From NCBI RefSeq assembly GCF_009730335.1, contig NZ_CP046315.1, positions 2,294,001-2,358,000 on the forward strand: a stretch of DNA of 64,000 nucleotides, read 5' to 3'. Shown piece after piece: positions 15,887 to 24,141 of the stretch (positions within the stretch are counted from its first letter, which is position 1; the number at the start of each line of letters is the position of its first letter). The notes under the pieces were generated by a model. That model saw nothing but the letters and a program-made list of their open reading frames with translations. It was not told the DNA's origin and did no database searches. Origin of the DNA: Schaalia odontolytica. GTDB taxonomy: Bacteria; Actinomycetota; Actinomycetes; Actinomycetales; Actinomycetaceae. Position numbers and translations under genes: made by a program.

Positions 15887-18800
15887 ATGGTTACACGCAA
15901 GAAACGGCGGACTGCCGCGGTTCCGGAGCAGCCCTCCGGAACCCTAGCGATCCAGATGCCGCCGGAGAAGGCCGAGCCCGCATCGATCGGTAACGTCCTG
16001 ATGATGGTCGTCCCGATGCTCGGTTCGACGGGCGTCATGGTCTTCATGGCCATGCAGAACCCCGACAATACGCGCTCGATGCTCATGGGCGGCGGCATGT
16101 TGGTCGCCATGCTGGGCATGGTCGGCTTCAACATGTACCGGCAGTTCTCCCAGTACCGCACGCGCGTGAAGACCCAGCGCCGCGAGTACCTCTCCTACCT
16201 GGCTGAGACGCGCGAGTCCGTGCGCAAGGTCGCAAAGAAGCAGCGCGCCTACTACAACTGGGTCTACCCCTCCCCCGACGCCCTCGTGACGCTGGCCGCC
16301 AACGGTTCGCGCCTGTGGTCGCGCGAGGGCAACACGTACAACCTGCTGACGTTCCGTTACGGCTCGGGCACCCAGCCCCTCGGCCTTATTTTCGAGCGTC
16401 CCCCGATCGACCCGATGACGGAGATGGACGTCGTGTGTCTGTCCGCCATGGACCGATTCATTGGTGTCCACGACCACACGGACAACGTCGGCAAGTTCCT
16501 CTACCTGGGCGACTTCAGCCACATCGAGGTGGTCGGCGACGGCGAGAGCGCCTACGACGAAATGCGCGCCATCATGATGCACCTGGCGTGCTTCATCGAC
16601 CCCTCCAAGCTCAAGATCGCGGTCCTGTGTTCGGCCGATCGACTGGGCGACTGGGAGTGGGTCAAGTGGATGCCCCAGGCTCGTTCGTCCATCGTGCGCG
16701 ACGCGGTGGGCCCGGGCCGCATGATCTCGACTGACCCGCGCGAGCTCGCCGAGATGATCGGCCCTGACATCGCGATGCGCGGCGCGTACCGCCCGGGTGA
16801 TGACATGCCCGAGTGGCCCCACCTCCTCCTCGTGTTGGACGGGGCCGAGTTCCCGCCCAACTCCCCCTTCGGTTCGGCGGTGGGCGTGCGCGGTGTGACG
16901 ATCATGTCCCGCGCCCGCGAGTGGACGCCCATGAAGTCGCACACCGCGCTGCGCCTCGTCATCCACCCCAACCCGGATCACAAGGGCGCGGACGTGGTCG
17001 ACGTGGTCACCATGGACTCCCTGCCTGAGCAGGCGTTCGCCGACCGCCTCACCGCCGTTCAGGCCGAGGCCGTGGCCCGCCGCATGACGCCCTTCGCCAC
17101 GCAGCAGAACCTGGAAGAGGCGGAGACGCCCGTGGGCCGTTCGGACGAGGCCCGCCAGATGGACCTCATGGAGCTCGTCGGCATCGGCGACATCCGAGAC
17201 TTCGACCCCGAGAAGCAGTGGCGGCGCCGCGAAGGACGCGAGCGCCTCGCCGCCCCCTTCGCCGTCACGCCCGAGGGCCGCCCCGTGGTCCTGGACATTA
17301 AGGAATCCGCCCAGCAGGGTATGGGTCCGCACGGCCTCCTGATCGGCGCGACCGGCTCCGGTAAGTCCGAGGTGTTGCGTACCCTCGTGCTGGCCCTGGC
17401 GCTCACCCACTCTCCGGAGCAGCTGAACCTGGTTCTCGTCGACTTCAAGGGTGGCGCGACCTTCGCCGGCATGTCGGACCTGCCGCACGTGTCGGCCATG
17501 ATCTCGAACCTGGAGTCGGAGCTCTCCCTCGTCGACCGTATGCAGGACGCCCTGCAGGGCGAGATGGTGCGCCGCCAGGAGGTCCTGCGTCAGGCGGGCA
17601 ACTACGCGAACGTGTCCGACTACGAGGCGGATCGCCTCGCGGGCAAGCATCAGTTCCCGCCGCTGCCGGCCCTGTTCATCGTCCTGGACGAGTTCACGGA
17701 AATGCTGATGGCCAAGCCAGAGTTCGGCGAGGTCTTCATCATGATCGGCCGTCTGGGCCGATCCCTGTCGGTGCACCTGCTGCTCGCCTCGCAGAAGATG
17801 GATCTGGGTAAGGCGCGCGGCCTGGAGTCGCACCTGTCGTACCGCATTGCGCTGAAGACCTTCACGGAGAACGACTCTCGTGAGGTCCTGGGTATTCCCG
17901 ACGCCGCGAAGCTCCCCCCGCTGCCAGGTTCGGGCTTCCTGAAGGCGGGCGGCGACGGCCTCGTTCGTTTCCGCGCGTCCTATGTGGCCGCTCCCCCGCC
18001 GGCGCGTACGCTCGCGTCGATTTCCGAGGCCTCGACGGCCGGCGCTCCGACCGCTCCGATCGAGATCCTGCCGTTCACGGTCGCTCCCGTCATCACTCGC
18101 GAGGACCTGGGCGAGGAGGAAGAGATCGACCAGAACCAGGAAGTCGTTCTGGCTGGCGACGAGGTCTGGGCGGACATGTCCGAGATGGACATCGCCGTGG
18201 CGAAGATGAAGGGCAAGGGTTACCCGGCGCACCAGGTGTGGCTGCCGCCGCTGGAGGTCCCGGATACCTTCGCGACCCTCATGCCCGACCTGCGCCCGGA
18301 CCCGGAGCTCGGCTTCGTCTCGCGCGCGTGGCGCGAGTCCGGCACTCTGCGCGTGCCCCTGGGCACGGTCGACCTGCCGCTCGAGCAGCGTCGCGAGACC
18401 CTCGTTCTGGACCTGTCGGGCGCGGGCGGTAACTTCGCGCTGGTGGGTGGCCCGCAGACGGGTAAGTCGACGGCGCTGCGCACGATCGTGCAGGCCCTGT
18501 CGCTGACCTACACGCCGCAGGAAGTCCAGTTCTACGTCATGGACTTCGGTGGCGGCACGTTCGCCGGCTTTGCGGGCGCCCCGCACGTGGCGGGTATCGC
18601 GACGCGCGACACCGAGGAGGTGCGCACGCGCATGATCGCCGAGATCGCGGCGATCATGGACGACCGTGAGCGCTACTTCCGTCAGAACGGCATCGATTCG
18701 ATGGACACCTACCGTCGCGGGCGCCTGGAAGGACGCTACGACGACGGCTACGGCGACGTGTTCCTGGTCATCGACGGCTGGGGCGCGCTGCGCAGCGAGT

Positions 18801-19933
18801 TCGACGGCCTGGACCGCCAGGTGACGACGATGATGAGCCGAGGCCTGTCGCTGGGCGTTCACCTCATCGTGTCGGCCGCCCGTTGGATGGATATCCGTTC
18901 GGAGGCGCAGGACATCTTCGGTTCGCGCCTGGAGCTGCACACGGCGAACCCGAAGGAGTCGATCGTTAACCGCGAGGGCGCCGCCCGTATTCCGAAGGGC
19001 CGCCCGGGTCGAGGCATCGACATGGTGGGCCACGAGATGATGATCGGTCTGCCCCGCGCCGACGACGATCCGGATCCGTCGACCGTGTCGCAGGGCGTGA
19101 CGCGCACGGTGGCGAAGATCCGCGAGTCGCTGGTCCACGGCCCCGGTCCGAAGCTGCGCCTGCTGCCCGAGAATGTCACGGTCCCCGAGATCCTCACGCA
19201 GGTGCCGGATCAGCAGATCCTGCCGCGCGGCGGTGGCGACATGATCCTGGGCGTGGAGGAGTCCCGCCTCGGTCCGCTCCTGTTCAACACGCGCGCGGAG
19301 TCGCACCTGTACCTGTTCGGCGACGGCAAGACGGGCAAGACGACGTTCCTGCGCTCGATCATTTCCGAGGTCATGCGCCTGTACACGCCGGGCGAGGCGA
19401 AGATCCTCACGATCGACATGCGTCGCACCCTCATGGGCGCGGTTCCAAAGGAATACCAGCTGGGGTACCTGACGAACCACGCCGAGGCCATGAAGAAGAT
19501 GCGCGAGCTCGCAGGGTACCTGCGCACGCGCTTGCCCGGTTCGGACGTGACGTCCGAGCAGATTCGCGACCGCAGCTGGTGGTCGGGTCCCGAGGCGTGG
19601 ATCCTGGTCGACGACTACGACCTGGTCGCGACGACGTCGGGCAACCCGCTCATGGAGCTCATCGACCTGCTGCCGCAGGCGGCCGACATCGGCCTGCACG
19701 TGATCATCACCCGCCGTATGGGTGGCGCGTCGCGCGCGGCCTACGAGAAGGTCCTGCAGATGATGAATGACCTGGCGGTCACCGGTATCCTCCTGTCCGG
19801 CAACCCCAGCGAGGGCGCGATCATCAACGGTGTCAAGCCCAAGCGAGCGGTTCCGGGCCGCGCGCAGGTCGTCCACCGTGAGCTCGGTGTCGTCGCCGCC
19901 CAGCTGGTGAACACCCCACCCGCATCAATCTGA
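15887..19933 (+). CDS. eccC: type VII secretion motor ATPase EccC (three ATPase domains)
   Basis: The single 1348-residue chain corresponds to fused EccCa-EccCb. Two membrane helices lie at about 35-80. Three FtsK/SpoIIIE-type ATPase domains follow with P-loops GATGSGKS (about 487), GGPQTGKS (about 854) and GDGKTGKT (about 1145). The first domain has a full Walker B (VLDEF, about 598-602). The second and third have altered ones (VIDGW, VDDYD), as is common in EccC, where only the first ATPase drives transport and the last binds the WXG100 signal. GGAG precedes the ATG at 15887; a frame extension to 15842 has no ribosome site. It is divergent from the EccD-like gene. Confidence 0.95.
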   Translation: MVTRKKRRTAAVPEQPSGTLAIQMPPEKAEPASIGNVLMMVVPMLGSTGVMVFMAMQNPDNTRSMLMGGGMLVAMLGMVGFNMYRQFSQYRTRVKTQRREYLSYLAETRESVRKVAKKQRAYYNWVYPSPDALVTLAANGSRLWSREGNTYNLLTFRYGSGTQPLGLIFERPPIDPMTEMDVVCLSAMDRFIGVHDHTDNVGKFLYLGDFSHIEVVGDGESAYDEMRAIMMHLACFIDPSKLKIAVLCSADRLGDWEWVKWMPQARSSIVRDAVGPGRMISTDPRELAEMIGPDIAMRGAYRPGDDMPEWPHLLLVLDGAEFPPNSPFGSAVGVRGVTIMSRAREWTPMKSHTALRLVIHPNPDHKGADVVDVVTMDSLPEQAFADRLTAVQAEAVARRMTPFATQQNLEEAETPVGRSDEARQMDLMELVGIGDIRDFDPEKQWRRREGRERLAAPFAVTPEGRPVVLDIKESAQQGMGPHGLLIGATGSGKSEVLRTLVLALALTHSPEQLNLVLVDFKGGATFAGMSDLPHVSAMISNLESELSLVDRMQDALQGEMVRRQEVLRQAGNYANVSDYEADRLAGKHQFPPLPALFIVLDEFTEMLMAKPEFGEVFIMIGRLGRSLSVHLLLASQKMDLGKARGLESHLSYRIALKTFTENDSREVLGIPDAAKLPPLPGSGFLKAGGDGLVRFRASYVAAPPPARTLASISEASTAGAPTAPIEILPFTVAPVITREDLGEEEEIDQNQEVVLAGDEVWADMSEMDIAVAKMKGKGYPAHQVWLPPLEVPDTFATLMPDLRPDPELGFVSRAWRESGTLRVPLGTVDLPLEQRRETLVLDLSGAGGNFALVGGPQTGKSTALRTIVQALSLTYTPQEVQFYVMDFGGGTFAGFAGAPHVAGIATRDTEEVRTRMIAEIAAIMDDRERYFRQNGIDSMDTYRRGRLEGRYDDGYGDVFLVIDGWGALRSEFDGLDRQVTTMMSRGLSLGVHLIVSAARWMDIRSEAQDIFGSRLELHTANPKESIVNREGAARIPKGRPGRGIDMVGHEMMIGLPRADDDPDPSTVSQGVTRTVAKIRESLVHGPGPKLRLLPENVTVPEILTQVPDQQILPRGGGDMILGVEESRLGPLLFNTRAESHLYLFGDGKTGKTTFLRSIISEVMRLYTPGEAKILTIDMRRTLMGAVPKEYQLGYLTNHAEAMKKMRELAGYLRTRLPGSDVTSEQIRDRSWWSGPEAWILVDDYDLVATTSGNPLMELIDLLPQAADIGLHVIITRRMGGASRAAYEKVLQMMNDLAVTGILLSGNPSEGAIINGVKPKRAVPGRAQVVHRELGVVAAQLVNTPPASI

Positions 19934-19940
19934 CCGTTTA

Positions 19941-19971
19941 TTGACACGGCGACCCCTTCGTCGCATATGAT
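19941..19971 (+). promoter_or_regulatory. promoter before the lipoprotein-substrate operon
   Basis: A perfect TTGACA (19941-19946) and near-perfect TATGAT (19966-19971) lie 19 bases apart, 28 bases before the lipoprotein start. The long spacer would weaken an otherwise near-consensus promoter. It would let the downstream substrates be expressed independently of eccC. Confidence 0.6.
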
Positions 19972-19998
19972 TGACCAGTCTGAAAGTAGGAGAAAAAT

Positions 19999-20541
19999 AT
20001 GTCCTCTCTCGTGTCCCGTCGCGCATGTGCGGCCACCTCGTCCCTGCTGCTCGCTGCCGTCGCACTGTCGGGCTGCTCCCTCTTCGGTGGGGGTGGCTCC
20101 AAGGCCACCGATATCAGCAAGCTGCCCAACATTCCCCAGGGGCAGAAGCAGCAGCTGGTCCAGCAGATGCAGTCCGCGTCTGGCGACCAGAAGAAGCAGA
20201 TCGCCGAGAAGGCCGTCGCCCTGAACAACATGGTCGGCGCGCAGCTGGTGGGCGTGGAGCCCAGCCTGATTGCTTCCCAGCAGTTCAAGCTGGATCCCAA
20301 GGGCCAGACCGTGGTGAACAAGAACGACACGGTGTACCAGATGATGTCGGCCACCGACTTTTGGCGGCTGGGCAATGACACCTACGACCTGTGCGTGGAG
20401 CAGAACTGTGAGTACTACTCGTCCTGGACCGTGGACGTGGAGGGCTCCGGCTCTGACCTGACCTACGTGTGGACCCTCAAGATTGAGGGCTCCGACCAGC
20501 CCGACAAGCCGCTGGTCCGCCGCTTCAAGGTCGCCAAGTAA
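19999..20541 (+). CDS. lipoprotein of the type VII locus
   Basis: The 180-residue product has a lipoprotein signal with lipobox LSGC (Cys26) and then a Gly-rich linker. A helical, Gln/Lys-rich segment (about 40-75) and a beta-rich C-terminal part (about 95-180) with two Cys residues (LCVEQNC) follow. AGGAG lies 6 bases before the ATG. It lies directly after eccC, in a place where other ESX loci encode membrane or accessory components, and upstream of two substrate-like genes. No family is recognised. A surface-bound accessory or assembly role is inferred from position only. Confidence 0.7.
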   Translation: MSSLVSRRACAATSSLLLAAVALSGCSLFGGGGSKATDISKLPNIPQGQKQQLVQQMQSASGDQKKQIAEKAVALNNMVGAQLVGVEPSLIASQQFKLDPKGQTVVNKNDTVYQMMSATDFWRLGNDTYDLCVEQNCEYYSSWTVDVEGSGSDLTYVWTLKIEGSDQPDKPLVRRFKVAK

Positions 20542-20597
20542 GCAACCGGGCGCATTGCAGCGCTCTTTCATCTTCCATCGATTTTAAGGAGCTACAA

Positions 20598-21155
20598 ATG
20601 GCTGGAGAGTACCAGTCGGTTTCTGTTGACAGTGCGAAGCAGGAAGCGGCAGCCACTGAGGTTGTAAAGGGCTTTGATGCCATGACGGAGTCTGCTGAGG
20701 GAGCTTCTGCATTAGGAGCCGCTCAGAAGAGCATGTTTTGGGGGCATGAGACGGGTCCGCGTTCCGTGCAGGACAGCTCTACCGAAATGTTTAACGCAGT
20801 ATCTGAGCTCCTGAAAAACGAAGCAGCCCTGATCAGCACGTTCGAGGCCGAGATCAATGCGGCGCTGTCGAGCTTTACGGGAACGGAGCACGAAAACAAA
20901 GCACAGATGGAGAAAATCAATCAGGCTCTCGACCGTGTCGCAAAGTCCGACGCTGCCGTGGCCCTGAAGGCATCGATCGGTCAGTTCTCAAAGGCTTTCG
21001 GCGTGTCCACCGCTTCGAGCGCGGCTGGTGCCCTGGTGGGTTCCCTGAGTGGAAAGCTACTCATGAACGGCGGACTTCCTCACGCGTCGAGCGGTGGATC
21101 CTCTGGGGGAGCAACTTCCCAAGCACCAACTCAGAACACACAGCCTACTGTCTGA
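20598..21155 (+). CDS. helical substrate-like protein, possible partner
   Basis: The 185-residue product is predicted helical over 1-150, lacks a signal peptide and ends in a Ser/Gly/Thr/Gln-rich tail. The segment MFWGHETGP with following helices (MFNAVSELL; FEAEINAALSSF) resembles type VII helical-hairpin proteins. AAGGAG is well placed before the ATG. Codon use is visibly less GC-rich than in flanking genes. Position before a PPE-like protein suggests a heterodimer partner, as PE/PPE or EspC/EspA pairs. The function is not known. Confidence 0.6.
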   Translation: MAGEYQSVSVDSAKQEAAATEVVKGFDAMTESAEGASALGAAQKSMFWGHETGPRSVQDSSTEMFNAVSELLKNEAALISTFEAEINAALSSFTGTEHENKAQMEKINQALDRVAKSDAAVALKASIGQFSKAFGVSTASSAAGALVGSLSGKLLMNGGLPHASSGGSSGGATSQAPTQNTQPTV

Positions 21156-21188
21156 TTCATATTTCTGACTGTAGAAAGGACTTTATAC

Positions 21189-22841
21189 ATGGTTTCTTCA
21201 CCAATGTACGAGCGCCTCAAGGTTTTCATGGAGGCTGCACGTTCCAACCGCGACTTGGACGCATGGGATACCGACCACAAGAAGACGCTGAAAGGCTTCG
21301 AGGAAGCAGCCGAGCGACTGAAGCGTTACAGCGACAATCAGGGTTTCCAGGGGCAGACTGCCGATGCGATGAACCAGTGGGTAGCTGAATCGCTTCACCG
21401 CATCAATATGGTCCGGTCGATCTACGAGGCAGGACACACGACCTACGAGGCCGGTCGATCCACGATGGCAACAGCGCTGAAGGAAGCTGAGATGATCTCT
21501 CCGACCCTTCTCGACTCCGCTACCGAGGCCATGCGCGACAACCCCGTCGTCATGGTTCCTAGCTCTTCCCCCGGAGGCGGCGTTTCTGTGCTGGGCAAGC
21601 GCTTCACGACCGGCGCCGCCTACGTGGACGCGGTCGAGGCACAGGCCAACGCGCAACGGGAGGCTGCCGCGCAGCGTGTCCTCTCGATGGTGAACGAGCG
21701 GACGAGCCACATCGCGGCGCTCATGAGGCAGCAGGCGCAGCTGAGCGAGCAAGTAAAGCAGCGTACTGATCACCCCGGCACGGTCGGTGGCGAAGTAGTT
21801 AAAGGGATATCACAGTGGTCATATTCAGAAGACCAGGGTTTCGGGCGCGCCGCTGACCGGAGCCCAAGCTCAGCGAACTACCCGGGTGGTTTCGCCCAGC
21901 CGTGGTGGAGCGAGGCGGACGCCGCCGCTGCCCAGAACCGTACCGTCGCATCGGGTGCCATCCCCACCCAGGAACCCGCCTATGGCGAGCTTGGGTCGCG
22001 GACAAACCCGATTACGGACCCCCAGGAGCTCATGGGCACGGACCTCCTCCACACCCCCGCGAACGGCACGGCGTACCGTAACGGGGTCGTCGGCGGGCAC
22101 ACCCCGGCTCCCCCGGCCGACGCACATCACCCGCTATGGCGCCTCAACGGAGGCGCGGCCTCCGACTCCGCCACGGCCGGCCGCCTCGGCGGCGCGGGTG
22201 TCCTCGGCGCGGGCGCGCTCGGCCTGCGCGGCGCAGCCCGCATGGGTTCGGGCAACCTCGGCGGGTCCGGTTCCCTCGGTGGATCCAGCGTCTTCGGCCG
22301 CTTCGGCGGATCCGGTGCGGGCGCGAACGGCCTCGGCGGGTCCGGTTCGGCCGGTGGCATGTCCGGCGCCGGTCGCATGGGCACTGCGGGCATGCGCGGC
22401 GTCACCGGCTCGACCAGCGGCCTGGGCGGCGCGGGCGCTGCCGGCCTCAAGGTCGGCTCCTACTCGGGTTCCGGCTTCGGCTCCTACACTCCCCCCGCAA
22501 ATTCTGCGGGCGCTGGCGGCGCGAACGGTGCTGCCGGTTCCTCCGGCGTCACGGGTACCACGGGTGCAAACGGCGGCGGTGCTGCCGGCGCGGCTGGCGC
22601 TGCTGGCAAGGGCGGCGCGACGAGCGGCGGCTTCATGGGAGCCGGCGCAGGTGCGGGCGCAGGTGCTGGCAAGGACGACAAGAAGGGCCGTAAGAACCGT
22701 TACGTGGCCTTCAAGTTTGACGACGACGAGGACGAGCTGCCCGCTGGCTACGTGAACCCCCTGTCGCAGACCTCCGGCACCGACAAGGACATCACGCCGG
22801 CGAAGCGTAACGACGACGGATGGGACCCGCGCCAGTGGTGA
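21189..22841 (+). CDS. PPE-like protein with Gly/Ala-rich (PGRS-like) region
   Basis: The 550-residue protein has no signal peptide. Residues about 1-120 form a helical hairpin with GFQGQTADAM at the turn, where WXG proteins have W-x-G. A second helical part (150-205) and a Pro-rich linker follow. Residues about 315-500 are extremely Gly/Ala/Ser-rich (GAGVLGAGALG, GAGAGAGAG), recalling mycobacterial PE_PGRS/PPE repeats. A basic patch KKGRKNR and a short conserved-looking C-terminus ending DPRQW complete it. AAAGGA lies 9 bases before the ATG. The stop overlaps the GTG start of a mycosin gene, so protease and candidate substrate are translated together. Role as a secreted substrate is inferred. 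Confidence 0.65.
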   Translation: MVSSPMYERLKVFMEAARSNRDLDAWDTDHKKTLKGFEEAAERLKRYSDNQGFQGQTADAMNQWVAESLHRINMVRSIYEAGHTTYEAGRSTMATALKEAEMISPTLLDSATEAMRDNPVVMVPSSSPGGGVSVLGKRFTTGAAYVDAVEAQANAQREAAAQRVLSMVNERTSHIAALMRQQAQLSEQVKQRTDHPGTVGGEVVKGISQWSYSEDQGFGRAADRSPSSANYPGGFAQPWWSEADAAAAQNRTVASGAIPTQEPAYGELGSRTNPITDPQELMGTDLLHTPANGTAYRNGVVGGHTPAPPADAHHPLWRLNGGAASDSATAGRLGGAGVLGAGALGLRGAARMGSGNLGGSGSLGGSSVFGRFGGSGAGANGLGGSGSAGGMSGAGRMGTAGMRGVTGSTSGLGGAGAAGLKVGSYSGSGFGSYTPPANSAGAGGANGAAGSSGVTGTTGANGGGAAGAAGAAGKGGATSGGFMGAGAGAGAGAGKDDKKGRKNRYVAFKFDDDEDELPAGYVNPLSQTSGTDKDITPAKRNDDGWDPRQW

Positions 22842-24061
22842 GCATTCGTTCCAACGCCGCGCCCCGTTCTCCCTTCGGTTTTGTGGGGAAGGCGGGGCGC
22901 GCCGCGCGCGCCCTGACCACCGCCGCCTCCGCACTCACACTGGCAGCCGGGGCCCTCGCCCTGGCACCGGCCCCCACACACGCGGCAGACCCCATCACCA
23001 CCCAGGAGTACTTCTCCTACTACCACCTGGACTCCGCACGGCAAAAGGGGTACACAGGTAAGGGCGTCACCATCGCGCTCATCGACGGCCCCGTGGATAC
23101 CAGCGCCCCCGAACTGGCCGGCGCCACCATCACCGACAAGAGCCGCTGCACAATCGAGGCCTCGCCTGCGGAAGCACGTCACGGCACCGACATGGCGACC
23201 TTGCTCGTATCGCCCTATACGGGTGTTGCCCCCGACGCCACGCTGTACACCTACCAGACCGCCACCGCTGATGCTGTATCGTCAGGCACATGCAAGTCCA
23301 ACGGACTACGTCTCGATACCATGGCTATCCTCATCAACCAGGCCATCGATGACGGTGCCCAGATCATCTCCATCTCGCAAAGCTCTGCAGAAAGAGATTC
23401 GGAACTTCAGTGGGCTCTCACCCGCGCGATGAGCGAAGGCGTCATCATCGTCGCATCCGCCGGCAACACGGCAAGCGACAACAGCATTGAGCAGCTGATC
23501 CGCTGGTCCGGCGTGGTCGGCGTGTCCGCCATCAACAGTGACGGCACGTTTGCGTCCTACTCCTCGTGGGGTAACGGTGTCGTGACCGCCGCGTTCGGCG
23601 GCCCCGTCAACACCGTCGACGCGAACACCGGAGCACCCACGACCGCCTCAGGTACGTCAAATTCGACTGCGCTAGTCTCAGGAATGCTCGCACTAGCACG
23701 CCAGAAGTGGCCCGACGCCACCACCAACCAAATCCTCCAGTCACTCGTACATTCAGGCTTGAACCCCAACCATGACTGGAATGAAAAGACCGGATATGGG
23801 GCTGCTGCTTTGGGCTCACTCGTGAACGATGATCCTTCGCAGTATCCGGATGAGAACCCAATCATCCAGAAGCCGGGTGGTTCCGAGCCCACGGCTGACA
23901 AGGTCGCCGACTACACCGATGGACTCATTAATCCCATTGAAACCACACTGCTTCCCGATTCCTACGTGTACCGCGGTGCCGACGATCAAGTCGTCATGTA
24001 CCAGGCGGATCTGAAGACACCGCTCCACCTGGGAACGAGCCCCCGCTACCACCGGAAGTAG
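22838..24061 (+). CDS. secreted mycosin-like subtilisin protease
   Basis: An S8 protease of about 407 residues with a signal peptide (about 1-50, ending THA-AD) and no membrane anchor. The triad is Asp83 (LIDGPVD), His115 (RHGTDMA), Ser274 (GTSNSTA), with Asn210 (SAGNT). It shares with the proteases at 5062, 6341 and 24142 the DG Asp motif, a Cys pair (about 104 and 152), the N-terminal YFSYYHL and the tail HLGTSPRYH. I prefer GTG at 22838, which overlaps the TGA of the PPE-like gene (GTGA); ATG at 22820 would add six residues. The coupling points to the PPE-like protein as a possible substrate, which is inference. Confidence 0.88.
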   Translation: MSIRSNAAPRSPFGFVGKAGRAARALTTAASALTLAAGALALAPAPTHAADPITTQEYFSYYHLDSARQKGYTGKGVTIALIDGPVDTSAPELAGATITDKSRCTIEASPAEARHGTDMATLLVSPYTGVAPDATLYTYQTATADAVSSGTCKSNGLRLDTMAILINQAIDDGAQIISISQSSAERDSELQWALTRAMSEGVIIVASAGNTASDNSIEQLIRWSGVVGVSAINSDGTFASYSSWGNGVVTAAFGGPVNTVDANTGAPTTASGTSNSTALVSGMLALARQKWPDATTNQILQSLVHSGLNPNHDWNEKTGYGAAALGSLVNDDPSQYPDENPIIQKPGGSEPTADKVADYTDGLINPIETTLLPDSYVYRGADDQVVMYQADLKTPLHLGTSPRYHRK

Positions 24062-24083
24062 CCTCGGCAACCCGACACAGCGA

Positions 24084-24131
24084 AGCGCCCCTGCCACCCA
24101 CCGTGAACTGCGTGTGGATGACAGGGGCGCT
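24084..24131. terminator. terminator between convergent mycosin genes
   Basis: AGCGCCCCTG (24084-24093) pairs with CAGGGGCGCT (24122-24131) around a 28-base loop that can pair further inside. It lies between the stops of two convergent genes and can serve both. Confidence 0.6.
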
Positions 24132-24141
24132 CCCCTATGCG

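Noticed and set aside
15944-19876. Very long open frame antisense to eccC
   Set aside because: It is a shadow of the GC-rich, codon-biased EccC frame, with Arg/His-rich composition and no domains.
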